From CAZPMT01 sp964587655 (GTDB taxonomy: Bacteria; Hydrogenedentota; Hydrogenedentia; Hydrogenedentales; SLHB01): a DNA stretch of 27,581 bases. The DNA is taken from positions 1 through 27,581 of the forward strand of contig CAZPMT010000068.1 of the NCBI GenBank assembly GCA_964587655.1, given 5' to 3'. A model generated the notes under the pieces. The model was not told where the DNA came from. It did not search any database and saw only the letters and a list, made by a program, of their open reading frames with translations. Of the stretch, positions 7,315 to 14,814 are shown piece by piece. The translations under genes were made by a program, and so were the position numbers. The first letter of the stretch is position 1; every line of letters begins with the position of its first letter.

Positions 7315-8482
7315 ATTGCCGCTGCCCATTACCGTTGCGGACATTGAGAGGTGGGTTCTGGAAAAAGAACCGGAGAGCAAGATACTGGAGTACAAGCGTG
7401 AGCAGGACATCGCGACGCGGGAAGGCAAAAAGGAGGTCTGCAAGGACGTTTCAGCATTCGCGAACGCTGCTGGCGGTTTGATCCTCTACGGCATTGAGGA
7501 AGAAAGAAGAGAAGCTGACCACACGACTGTACCGAAGTGCATCTGCGGCCTGAGTGAGACAGACTGCAAGCAGATGAGGGAGAGCTTTCAGAATGTCCTA
7601 TTAACCGGGATAGAGCCTCGCCTTACTCCTCCAGTGGACATCCAGGCCCATGACGTGAATGGCAAGAAGGTGATCGCTGTACGCGTTTACAAGAGTTGGT
7701 CATCGCCTCACATGATACGAGCCGAAGACTCGCGTTTCTGGCAACGAGTATCTGGCCAAAGGATACCCCTCGACGCGAACGCAATTGGCGCGGCCTTCTT
7801 GGCGACATCCGAACGAACAACCCGCATCGAACGCTTCCGCGATGACCGCCTAGGGAAGATCCTAAGTAATGAAGGGCCGAGACCACTAATGGACGCGCCG
7901 AAAGCCGTACTGCACGTTCTCCCACTCACAGTGGCCGAGAAACCGCCCGTGTTGCTGGGCGTGGATCTACTGGTCGAGACGGTGAACGTGTTTCCTAAGT
8001 TGTTTGCGCGAAGGAATTTTGACGGCGTGGTGTACTGCGACTCAGACGATGATACGTGTAGAAGATACGTTCAGGTTTTCCGCACCGGCGCTATCGAAGC
8101 AGTCACCACGCGTATAACAGGTACGCGTGATTACCCCTCGTTTCTTGTTCTCGACTTTGAGGACTGGACGTTGGCTAGCTTGAGGCAATCAGTTGCGCTG
8201 CTGCGGTCCTGCGGTATTCAGCCGCCGGTATTGGTCTTTGTGGCTTTGCTCCGCTGCAAGGGGTTCTATGTCACGACTAACAGGGGTGTGGTGGGCGATT
8301 CTGAGAAGTTAGATCTTGATGTACTCCTGTTACCCGAGTCAAGACTTGATGATTTCAATGAGAATGCCACACAGGTTCTGAAAACGCCTTTTGACATAGT
8401 ATGGGAAGCGGCGAACTGCAAGGGAAGTCAATCATACAGCCCAGACGGTGAATTTCTTAGAGAAAGCTCGTCTACCGTGTAG
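7304..8482 (+). CDS. AlbA_2 (Schlafen-like) domain protein
   Basis: 392 residues. ATG 7304 has GGAGGG (7291-7296) 7 bases upstream. Residues about 14-150 carry the AlbA_2/divergent-AAA domain: E29-x-K31 in I-L-E-Y-K-R, then D-V-S-A-F-A-N-A-A-G-G-x-I-L-Y-G-I-E-E, and later a F-W-Q-R-V-S-G-Q segment. Such domains occur in Schlafen-related proteins and in many bacterial putative nucleic-acid-binding or regulatory proteins; some members are nucleases. Residues about 190-390 are an alpha/beta domain I do not recognise and lack the HATPase_c/winged-helix tail common in this family. As sole recognisable cargo of a tRNA island, a defence or regulatory role is plausible but unproven. Confidence 0.75.
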   Translation: MLYELPLPITVADIERWVLEKEPESKILEYKREQDIATREGKKEVCKDVSAFANAAGGLILYGIEEERREADHTTVPKCICGLSETDCKQMRESFQNVLLTGIEPRLTPPVDIQAHDVNGKKVIAVRVYKSWSSPHMIRAEDSRFWQRVSGQRIPLDANAIGAAFLATSERTTRIERFRDDRLGKILSNEGPRPLMDAPKAVLHVLPLTVAEKPPVLLGVDLLVETVNVFPKLFARRNFDGVVYCDSDDDTCRRYVQVFRTGAIEAVTTRITGTRDYPSFLVLDFEDWTLASLRQSVALLRSCGIQPPVLVFVALLRCKGFYVTTNRGVVGDSEKLDLDVLLLPESRLDDFNENATQVLKTPFDIVWEAANCKGSQSYSPDGEFLRESSSTV

Positions 8483-8621
8483 CCTACACGAAATCGGGCG
8501 AAAATGGGCGCAATTCGAGGCAAGGCGCAAAAGAGTTGCAATGGCGAAGTGTTCGGCGTATTATGAAGTCCGTTAGCGGCCTATGGCCGCGGCCGAGGCA
8601 GTACTACACTAATAACGGATC
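8483..8621. repeat. Right arm of the island: nested inverted repeats, no gene
   Basis: Contains TCCGTTA (8569-8575) and TAACGGA (8613-8619) as distant arms, with GCGGCC-TAT-GGCCGC nested inside. The outer arm ends 3 bp before the tRNA 3' repeat. No gene is visible. Confidence 0.45.
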
Positions 8622-8670
8622 GCCTCTGGAGCTAGGTGTCGCGCGTTCAAATCGCGCAGAGCGTGCCATT
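8622..8670 (+). repeat. Island attachment repeat, right (tRNA-Arg 3' fragment)
   Basis: Copy of 6491-6539 with three differences. It lacks the acceptor 5' strand, D arm and anticodon 5' strand, so it cannot fold as a tRNA; it is the scar of an integration event. Confidence 0.8.
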
Positions 8671-8819
8671 TTTTCCATTGCATTTCTGATGGCGGGCATT
8701 GTGTGCGCTTCGTTGCGCCTCAAGCGTTGCTGTTCAAAGAGTTGGCTTTGCGGGCGTGAAACTATTTCCGCATTATGAGTATTGATATGTACGAAAAGCG
8801 TGAAAGGTTACAGGGACAG
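8671..8819. other. Intergenic before pal, no gene seen
   Basis: Between the tRNA fragment and the pal promoter. No convincing gene or hairpin. Confidence 0.4.
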
Positions 8820-8848
8820 TTGAACGTCGGGCGTGGTTTTGGTATCCT
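8820..8848 (+). promoter_or_regulatory. Predicted promoter of pal-cpoB
   Basis: TTGAAC (8820-8825), 17-base spacer, TATCCT (8843-8848). The leader to ATG 8911 would be about 55 bases. Confidence 0.5.
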
Positions 8849-8910
8849 GTCGCGTCAACGTCTCTAACAGGTCAAAACGTTAACATGGTCGTTGAGGAGA
8901 AGAGGAGAAG

Positions 8911-9447
8911 ATGAGCAAGAACGCGCGCGTCAAATTGCTGGTTTGTGTCCTTTGCCTGTCCCTGATCCTGGTTGTCACGGGCGGGTGTAAGGGAAAGAAG
9001 CCTACAGTGATCAATCCGGAACCGGTCGGGGATCCATCGAAGGGACCGGAACGCACCACTGGTGAAGGACTGCCGGGTGTTGACCAGGAGTCGCTTCTCT
9101 GGTCGCCGGCCACGGGCCTTCAGAAGATCTATTTCGACTACGACAGCTATGCGCTTCGGCCCGATGCCATGAATACGCTCGCCGAGAACGCCGGCAAGAT
9201 CAAGCAGGTCCCCGATGTTCTCATCCAGATCGAGGGGCACTGCGACGAGCGCGGAACCCAGGAATACAACTTGTCGCTGGGCGAGAAGCGCGCATTGGCC
9301 GTCCGTGACTATCTCATAAAGTTGGGGATCTCCGGCGACCGTCTCTTGACCATCAGCTACGGCAAGGAGCGCCCTGTGGCGCCCGGTAATGACGAAAGCG
9401 CGTGGAAGCAGAATCGCCGGTGCGAGTTCAACAAAGCGTCCAAGTAG
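8911..9447 (+). CDS. pal: Peptidoglycan-associated lipoprotein (Pal)
   Basis: 178 residues with purine-rich GAGGAGAAGAGGAG just before the ATG. A signal sequence ends in V-T-G-G-C (Cys26 lipidated). A short linker leads to an OmpA-like domain (about 72-175): I-Y-F-D-Y-D-S-Y-A-L-R-P, then I-E-G-H-C-D-E-R-G-T-Q-E-Y-N-L-S-L-G-E-K-R-A, the peptidoglycan-binding signature. Pal anchors the outer membrane to peptidoglycan and works with Tol proteins in envelope constriction. tolQRAB are not in this window. The cpoB-like gene starts 11 bp after the stop, as in many pal operons. Its presence is strong evidence for a diderm cell. Confidence 0.95.
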   Translation: MSKNARVKLLVCVLCLSLILVVTGGCKGKKPTVINPEPVGDPSKGPERTTGEGLPGVDQESLLWSPATGLQKIYFDYDSYALRPDAMNTLAENAGKIKQVPDVLIQIEGHCDERGTQEYNLSLGEKRALAVRDYLIKLGISGDRLLTISYGKERPVAPGNDESAWKQNRRCEFNKASK

Positions 9448-9458
9448 AGGCGGCGAAC

Positions 9459-10388
9459 ATGAGCGCAAAACACCTGATGGCTCCGTTGCTCGCGATGGTC
9501 CTGGCCGTGGCCGGGTGCGGAACGATGGGCGGCGGCAACCAAGTTGAAAACGCGATCTACGCGACTCACCGTACGGTAACCAGCCTGGACAAGAACCTCG
9601 AACCTTCCGTGAGCAAGCTGAACGAGAACGTGGCCGGTTTGCTTGCGCGGGTGGATGAGAGCGATCAGCAGGTGAAGGCGCTTCAAAGCACCGTCGAGGA
9701 AAACACGCACAAGCTAAACAGCGTGGAGAAAAAACTCGACTCGCTGACTAACACGCTGTATCGGTACTTCCGGCTCTCGCAGTCGTCATCCCTTCCGGGG
9801 CCTGCGACAACTCCCGGGGCGCCGAGCCTGCGTGATGGCGATGTAACGGTTGTGCCTCCGCCGGGAGCCGCTCCTGTTGCCGAATCTCCGACTGGCGTCC
9901 AGCCGGTTCAGCCCTTGAAAGCGCCCGGGACTGAGACGCCTCCTCCGGTGACGACAACGCCCCCGATGTCGACGTCTGCTGCGGCGCCAGCGCCGGCGCC
10001 TGCGTCGAGCGGAGACCCCGAAGCGGACTACCAGCAGGCGCAGCGAAGCTACGCGAGCGAGAACTATGCCGCGGCCCTGGACCAGTTCAACGGCTTCCTG
10101 CAGCGGTATCCAAACTCGCAGAACAGCCCCAATGCGCAGTACTGGAAAGCGAAATCGCTTCAAAGTTTGGAACGCTATGAGGATGCCATCGGCGAGTTTA
10201 CGAAGCTGCGGACCAGCTATCCCACGAGCGTGCGCGTCCCCTACGCCATGGTGTACGAGGCCCTCTGCCACAAGAAACTCGGGCAGACGGCGCGCGCGAC
10301 GGAACTGCTGAAAGAGGTCGTGAAGAATTATCCGATGACCCCTGCGGCGGATCAGGCGAAAGAACTGCAAAGAGCGCAGGGCAACTAA
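9459..10388 (+). CDS. CpoB/YbgF-like lipoprotein with coiled coil and TPR
   Basis: 309 residues from ATG 9459, with GAGG 8-11 bases upstream. An upstream in-frame extension into pal lacks a signal peptide and is unlikely. Lipobox L-A-V-A-G-C gives lipidated Cys20. Residues about 28-110 form a heptad-like coiled coil, about 110-185 a Pro/Ala/Thr-rich linker, and about 187-305 tandem TPR units (D-Y-Q-Q-A-Q-R-S-Y-A, Y-W-K-A-K-S-L, A-R-A-T-E-L-L). This is the CpoB/YbgF arrangement. CpoB coordinates peptidoglycan synthesis with Tol-Pal constriction in E. coli. The lipid anchor and long Pro-rich linker differ from E. coli CpoB, which is a soluble periplasmic protein. Confidence 0.85.
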   Translation: MSAKHLMAPLLAMVLAVAGCGTMGGGNQVENAIYATHRTVTSLDKNLEPSVSKLNENVAGLLARVDESDQQVKALQSTVEENTHKLNSVEKKLDSLTNTLYRYFRLSQSSSLPGPATTPGAPSLRDGDVTVVPPPGAAPVAESPTGVQPVQPLKAPGTETPPPVTTTPPMSTSAAAPAPAPASSGDPEADYQQAQRSYASENYAAALDQFNGFLQRYPNSQNSPNAQYWKAKSLQSLERYEDAIGEFTKLRTSYPTSVRVPYAMVYEALCHKKLGQTARATELLKEVVKNYPMTPAADQAKELQRAQGN

Positions 10389-10398
10389 GCCCTGCGCT
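10373..10398. terminator. Perfect hairpin wrapped around the cpoB stop codon
   Basis: 10-bp perfect arms AGCGCAGGGC / GCCCTGCGCT with the 6-base loop AACTAA containing the TAA stop (10386-10388). There is no U-tract, so it may pause polymerase or protect the mRNA end rather than act as a classic intrinsic terminator. Confidence 0.5.
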
Positions 10399-10416
10399 GC
10401 TTCAACAAAGCGGGCA

Positions 10417-10440
10417 CGCGCGGGACCTTTGTCCCGCGCG
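10417..10440. terminator. GC-rich hairpin after cpoB
   Basis: 10-bp perfect arms CGCGCGGGAC / GTCCCGCGCG with loop CTTT, second in tandem after the stop-codon hairpin. It is followed by CGCTCTTG, with no long T-run. A terminator role between cpoB and the kinase gene is likely but not certain. Confidence 0.55.
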
Positions 10441-10491
10441 CGCTCTTGTCGATGCATCCGTTCAACATCATCGGGAAGTCCGTCCTTATCC

Positions 10492-11502
10492 ATGCGATAC
10501 TACCTCGGGATTGACGCGGGCGGCACGAAGACTTTCTGCCTTGTAGGAGACGAAGAGGGGCACATTTGCGGTTTTGGCCGGGCCGGCGTTGGGAATTACG
10601 AGTACCACGGGGTGGAACCGGCCGCCGTCGAGAATCGGAAAGCCGTCAACGACGCACTGGCGGACGCCGGGCTCTCGCTTAGCGACATCGCGGGCATCGG
10701 CATGGGCATAGCCGGCGCCGATCTCCCCGAAGACTATGATATGCTGGAACGGGAGATCTACACGCCCCTGTTCGGGAACATACCCCGTGCCTTTCGCAAC
10801 GACTCGATGGGCGGGCTGCGGGGCGGCACGCGGAACCCGTACGGTATTGTTATTGCCTGTGGGACGGGCTGCGTGTGCGCGGGCGTGAACCGCGCGGGCA
10901 AACACGCACGTGTCGGAGGGTTGGGCGAGCCCTTTGGGGACCTCGTCTCGGGCAGCAGCCTCGGCCTGAGAGGGATTCAATCCGTGTGGCAGGCCCGCGA
11001 CGGCATCATCCCGCCTACGCTCCTCACGCAGCACTTCGTCAAGCGTTCGGGCTGCAAAGACGCGGAGGAACTCTTCTACAAGCTTTACCGCGGCCAGATA
11101 CGCGAAGACGACCTTCAACCCATGGCCAAACTCGTTTTCGACGCCGCCCTTGACGGCGACCTAATGGCATGTGATATCCTGGAGTGGGGCGGGCGTTACC
11201 TTGGCGCCATGGTCAACGCCGTCGCCGCGGCGCTCGATATGCGGCGCGACGAGTTCGACGTTGTCATGGCCGGCAGTGTCTTTAAGGGCAGCAGCCCCGT
11301 CCTCGTTGACGCCATGCGGACTGTAATCCACGGCGTCAGCCCCGGCGCAAGAACGGTCATGCCCGTTTTCGAGCCCGTCGTTGGCGCCCTGTTGATGGGC
11401 GTGGAACTCGATATGACGGTTACGGAAGACATCTATCAGACCCTGAGCCGTGAGTTGGAATTGGCCGAACACAGGTATCGGGTCAAATTCAAGGCGGAGT
11501 GA
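10492..11502 (+). CDS. BadF/BadG-family sugar kinase (N-acetylglucosamine kinase-like)
   Basis: 336 residues from ATG 10492. An in-frame upstream ATG at 10429 lies inside the terminator-like hairpin and would add a non-homologous arginine/serine-rich tail. The ASKHA fold is clear: phosphate-1 loop G-I-D-A-G-G-T-K-T (6-14), phosphate-2 A-C-G-T-G-C, then G-G-L-G-E-P-F-G-D and a late A-G-S-V-F-K-G adenosine-type segment. Members phosphorylate GlcNAc or related amino sugars with ATP; the family also contains the BadF/BcrA subunits of 2-hydroxyacyl-CoA dehydratase activators, but those carry an iron-sulphur site not seen here. The DUF1573 gene starts 4 bp after its stop. Confidence 0.85.
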   Translation: MRYYLGIDAGGTKTFCLVGDEEGHICGFGRAGVGNYEYHGVEPAAVENRKAVNDALADAGLSLSDIAGIGMGIAGADLPEDYDMLEREIYTPLFGNIPRAFRNDSMGGLRGGTRNPYGIVIACGTGCVCAGVNRAGKHARVGGLGEPFGDLVSGSSLGLRGIQSVWQARDGIIPPTLLTQHFVKRSGCKDAEELFYKLYRGQIREDDLQPMAKLVFDAALDGDLMACDILEWGGRYLGAMVNAVAAALDMRRDEFDVVMAGSVFKGSSPVLVDAMRTVIHGVSPGARTVMPVFEPVVGALLMGVELDMTVTEDIYQTLSRELELAEHRYRVKFKAE

Positions 11503-11506
11503 ACGT

Positions 11507-12862
11507 ATGAATACGAAACTTGGCAGTATCATCGCTATGGTCGTTCTTGTACTATCAACCGCTATCTTCTTGGGAGCATGCGGGAATACGCCCACGGCGC
11601 CCCAGGAAACGGCTAACGCTGCCGCTCCGCCCCCAGAGAAGCCGGCGGCAAAAGAGGACGCCTTTATCCAAGAGGCGAGGAAACTCTCCGAGAAGGCCCC
11701 CCCGGAGGCGGCAAATATCGATACCGGCCTGCTGCCGCCGGCGACCGCGAACCCGGACATGATCCCCGTCATTCAGGTAGAGCCTGCGGCGCTTGATATG
11801 GGCGTCATAGCCCGGGAAGGACTTGCGACGGGAGAACTGAAAGTCCATAACGTTGGCAAGGCGCCTCTCGAGATCAGCCAGATCTCACAGTCATGCGGCT
11901 GCGCAAAGGGCAGCATTGACCCCAAGAAGAAAACCGTCCCGCCCGGAGGGGAAAGCATTGTGACGGTGACGGTGGACCCCAGGCGCATCGCCAGTTTTGA
12001 ATCCACGAAGGACATATACATCTCCTCCAACGACCCCAAGACGCCCAGGCTGACCGTCAAGGTTCTTGCGAAGATCGATCCTGAGTTCTCCGTCGATCCC
12101 AGGGATCTCAACTTCGGCGATGTCCCCAAGGGCACGGTCGCCGAGAAGACCATCATGTTCCGCCAACTCTCGGATGAGCCCATCGAGATCCTGGAACTCA
12201 AGCCCATGGCGAACAGAGGGATGGATATGCAACTCGGCTTCGCGAAGCGCCCAGAGGCAGAGTGGGCGGTCCCCGACAGGCCCGAATACGTGATCACGGT
12301 GCGTTTGCCGGAAGACCTTTCCCCGGGTCCTTTGAGCGGCACCTTCACTATCCAGTCCACCTGCAAACGGCTGCCGTCATACGCCTGCGCCGTCAAGGCC
12401 AACATCACGGCGTTCTACAACATCGGCCCCTCGAAGCAGTTGATCCTTCGCAGCAGTGTGCGTCCCGGCCAGCCGAACACGGTCAGCACGACGGTTTCCT
12501 CGGACCGTCCCTTCGAAATTCAGGACCTGCAGGTTACGGGGACCGGCCTCACGGTGTCGTCTAAGCCTGGTACGGCGCCCAATTCGCAGGTCATCGAGGT
12601 CGCGCTCAAGCAGGACGTGGAGCCTGGACAACGAAACGAGACGTTGACCTTTGCGATTAAGGCCGGCGACCAAGCATATAAGGAGCGAGTGCCGGTGCGG
12701 GTTTATGCTGCTAAGCCGCTTCGTCCGCTCGCTCCGACGTCGAGTCCCGCGGCCGGCGCAACGCAGGTGATCACGCCGCCCGCTCCCGCGCCTGCGGCGC
12801 TGCAACCGAAGCCGCAACCTGCCTCGGCGTCGGCGAATCCGTCTCAGCAGGTTTCCAAATAG
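11507..12862 (+). CDS. DUF1573-domain lipoprotein
   Basis: 451 residues from ATG 11507; GGCGGAG overlaps the kinase stop 4 bp upstream. A hydrophobic signal ends F-L-G-A-C (lipidated Cys25). After a Pro/Ala linker, a DUF1573 Ig-like domain (about 75-165) holds the family hallmark S-C-G-C in S-Q-S-C-G-C-A-K-G. A second, cysteine-free copy follows (F-S-V-D-P-R-D-L-N-F-G-D-V, about 190-240) and a third beta-rich region (about 305-400). The tail is a low-complexity Pro/Ala/Gln stretch. DUF1573 proteins are abundant envelope proteins in Bacteroidota and PVC groups; function unknown. Tight coupling to the sugar kinase looks like operon packing rather than shared function. Confidence 0.85.
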   Translation: MNTKLGSIIAMVVLVLSTAIFLGACGNTPTAPQETANAAAPPPEKPAAKEDAFIQEARKLSEKAPPEAANIDTGLLPPATANPDMIPVIQVEPAALDMGVIAREGLATGELKVHNVGKAPLEISQISQSCGCAKGSIDPKKKTVPPGGESIVTVTVDPRRIASFESTKDIYISSNDPKTPRLTVKVLAKIDPEFSVDPRDLNFGDVPKGTVAEKTIMFRQLSDEPIEILELKPMANRGMDMQLGFAKRPEAEWAVPDRPEYVITVRLPEDLSPGPLSGTFTIQSTCKRLPSYACAVKANITAFYNIGPSKQLILRSSVRPGQPNTVSTTVSSDRPFEIQDLQVTGTGLTVSSKPGTAPNSQVIEVALKQDVEPGQRNETLTFAIKAGDQAYKERVPVRVYAAKPLRPLAPTSSPAAGATQVITPPAPAPAALQPKPQPASASANPSQQVSK

Positions 12863-12988
12863 CCAATAGCGGACGATAGACCACGATTCGCACGTACTGG
12901 CAACCCTAAGACGTGTGGATATTTGTGCGGCCCGGGTTATGCGGATTTGAACGGAAGGCTGGGTGATGGATTGACGGGAGTTTAGCCC

Positions 12989-13378
12989 ATGGCGTTATTC
13001 GGTAGAGGAGAGAAGAAGGAGCCTGTGCAGGAAAGCCCGGAAGCTTCCGTCGCCAGGCCGGTCATGGGACGCGAAGCCTTCTGTCGCATCTGCAACAAAC
13101 GCCAGACCTTTACCCGGTGCTGGCTTCGGGTGGACCCGTTCAAGCGTTGTCCTTGCTGCGGCTTGGTGTTTCCTGACCCCGCTATTCTCTATAGTCGCAG
13201 CATGCCCGTCTGTCCGCGGTGCGGCGAGTATCTCGAGCAGCCAAGCTTCGAGTACGGTCTTTGCGACGTGTGTGGATCGAAGTACGAACTGGTCACCGGG
13301 ACGAAACCGAGCCTTCTCCCGAACAAGGCGCAACGGGCCAAGATGGAAAAAGAGGGCCATGCATGGAGACACGAGTGA
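12989..13378 (+). CDS. Double zinc-ribbon protein, unknown function
   Basis: 129 residues; GGGAG (12975-12979) precedes ATG 12989. Ten cysteines fall in knuckles: C32-x-x-C35, C44, C54-x-C56-C57, C75-x-x-C78 and C92-x-x-C95. The last four form a textbook zinc ribbon (C-P-R-C-G, C-D-V-C-G). The first group probably binds a second zinc, with spare cysteines. No catalytic domain is visible and I know no named family. Its TGA overlaps the ATG of the pyrophosphorylase gene (TGATG), so the two are probably translated together. It could be an accessory or regulatory factor for that enzyme, by context only. Confidence 0.75.
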   Translation: MALFGRGEKKEPVQESPEASVARPVMGREAFCRICNKRQTFTRCWLRVDPFKRCPCCGLVFPDPAILYSRSMPVCPRCGEYLEQPSFEYGLCDVCGSKYELVTGTKPSLLPNKAQRAKMEKEGHAWRHE

Positions 13379-14814
13379 TGGCGCTCACACTCGAACAGGC
13401 CCGCGCGCGCCTCGATGAACACGCCCAGGGACGTGTTCTGCGGTTCTGGCATAGACTCGATTCGCGAAGCCAAACCGAACTCCTCTCGGAGATCGATGAG
13501 ATCGACTTCGATCTCGTGAACCGTCTCATCCGCGATTGGGTGCTTGGCGACCCGCCGCCCGAGGAATTCCTGGAGATCAAACCCGTTCCGCTAATCCCGA
13601 AGGTGGATCCGAACCGTACGGATGCCATCGAGGCGTTCGAGGCCGGCGAAGAGGCGCTGCGGGCGGGACGCGTGGGACTGTTCCTCGTGGCCGGGGGTCA
13701 GGGGACCCGTCTGGGGTTCGATGGGCCGAAAGGCGCTTACCCTATCGGGCCGGTGTCTGGAAAGTCCTTCTTTGCCTTTCATGCCGAGAAGATTCACAAC
13801 CTGCAGCGGCGGTACGGGTGCGTTCTTCCCTGGTACATCATGTTGAGCGACGCTAACGACGCGGCCACGCGGGCCTTCTTTCGCGAGAATGAGCACTTCG
13901 GCCTCAAACCGTCCGACATCACCTTCCTGAGACAGCGAATGGTGCCGTGCGTGGATGATGAGGGCCGTTTCATGCTCGAGAGCCCAGGGCATTTGGCGAG
14001 GAACCCGAACGGTCACGGCGGGTGTATTCCAGCCATCGTCGAGAGCGGGGTCATGAAGAATGCCCGCGGGCGCGGTGTGGATACGCTGAGTTATTTCCAG
14101 GTGGACAACTGGACCGCAAAGGTCGCCGACCCGTATTTCATCGGGTATCACGTCCTGCGCAAGGGCGAGATGTCGTCCAAGAACCATCGCAAGAACGGTG
14201 TCCGCGAGGCCGTCGGCGTTCACTGCATATGCGACGGCGAGTACCGCGTGATCGAGTACAGCGAGCTGGACATCTATCCGCAACTCCTCGAAACGGACGC
14301 CCACGGCGGAATCGTCCACGCCGCCGGCAACCCGGCCATACACATTCTCTCGCTCGACTTCATCGAACGAGTGTATGCCCACTACGACACGTTCCCGTGG
14401 CACCGCGCCCACAAGAAGATCCCCTATCTCGATGAAGCGGGCGATCTCATCCAGCCCGCGCGACCCAACGGATACAAGTTCGAGACCTTCGTCTTCGACG
14501 CGTTGCGCTTCATTCGCCACGAACCCCTGGCCCTCGAAATCGACCGCGCCGGCGAATACACGCCAACCAAGCAGTTCGAGGGAGACAACAGCGTTACCGC
14601 GGCGTGGCAGGCCATGAATGAATACTGGGCCAAATGGCTCGAAGCCTCGGGCCATACCGTGCCGCGCGACGCGCAGGGCCGTGTCGCCATCAAGATCGAG
14701 ATCAGCCCACAGTTCGCCCTGACTCAGAACGAGTTCGTTCAGAAGACCGCGGGACGCCGCTTCGACACCACCGCCGATCTCGCCCTCGACGATGTCGGCG
14801 GCCTCATTTCCTAG
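13378..14814 (+). CDS. UDP-sugar pyrophosphorylase (UDP-GlcNAc diphosphorylase-like)
   Basis: 478 residues from ATG 13378, which shares a base with the preceding stop and has GGAG 8 bases upstream; an ATG at 13363 is the alternative. It is a UDPGP-family nucleotidyltransferase of the eukaryote-like AGX/UAP type, not the bacterial GlmU type. The UTP loop is L-V-A-G-G-Q-G-T-R-L-G (103-113) followed by G-P-K-G, then P-N-G-H-G-G, the metal-binding V-D243-N244 motif, K-V-A-D-P-x-F-I-G, N-P-A-I-H, H-K-K-I-P-Y and N-G-Y-K-F-E-T-F. It should make UDP-GlcNAc (or a related UDP-hexose) from UTP and the sugar 1-phosphate. With the GlcNAc-kinase-like gene 2 kb upstream this suggests amino-sugar salvage, though a phosphomutase is not in the window. 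Confidence 0.88.
   Translation: MALTLEQARARLDEHAQGRVLRFWHRLDSRSQTELLSEIDEIDFDLVNRLIRDWVLGDPPPEEFLEIKPVPLIPKVDPNRTDAIEAFEAGEEALRAGRVGLFLVAGGQGTRLGFDGPKGAYPIGPVSGKSFFAFHAEKIHNLQRRYGCVLPWYIMLSDANDAATRAFFRENEHFGLKPSDITFLRQRMVPCVDDEGRFMLESPGHLARNPNGHGGCIPAIVESGVMKNARGRGVDTLSYFQVDNWTAKVADPYFIGYHVLRKGEMSSKNHRKNGVREAVGVHCICDGEYRVIEYSELDIYPQLLETDAHGGIVHAAGNPAIHILSLDFIERVYAHYDTFPWHRAHKKIPYLDEAGDLIQPARPNGYKFETFVFDALRFIRHEPLALEIDRAGEYTPTKQFEGDNSVTAAWQAMNEYWAKWLEASGHTVPRDAQGRVAIKIEISPQFALTQNEFVQKTAGRRFDTTADLALDDVGGLIS

Noticed and set aside
6791..8482. Integrase or transposase within the tRNA island
   Set aside because: Both proteins were read for recombinase motifs (R-H-R-Y, DDE, serine recombinase) and none was seen.
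8622..8670. Second tRNA-Arg gene
   Set aside because: Only the 3' half matches; acceptor 5' strand and D arm are missing, so it is an integration scar.
13219..13377. N-terminal extension of the pyrophosphorylase
   Set aside because: Overlaps the zinc-ribbon gene in another frame, is arginine-rich and non-homologous; the TGATG overlap gives a better start.
13591..14655. 354-codon minus-strand frame
   Set aside because: Antisense to the UDP-sugar pyrophosphorylase with all its motifs; no domain in the antisense translation.
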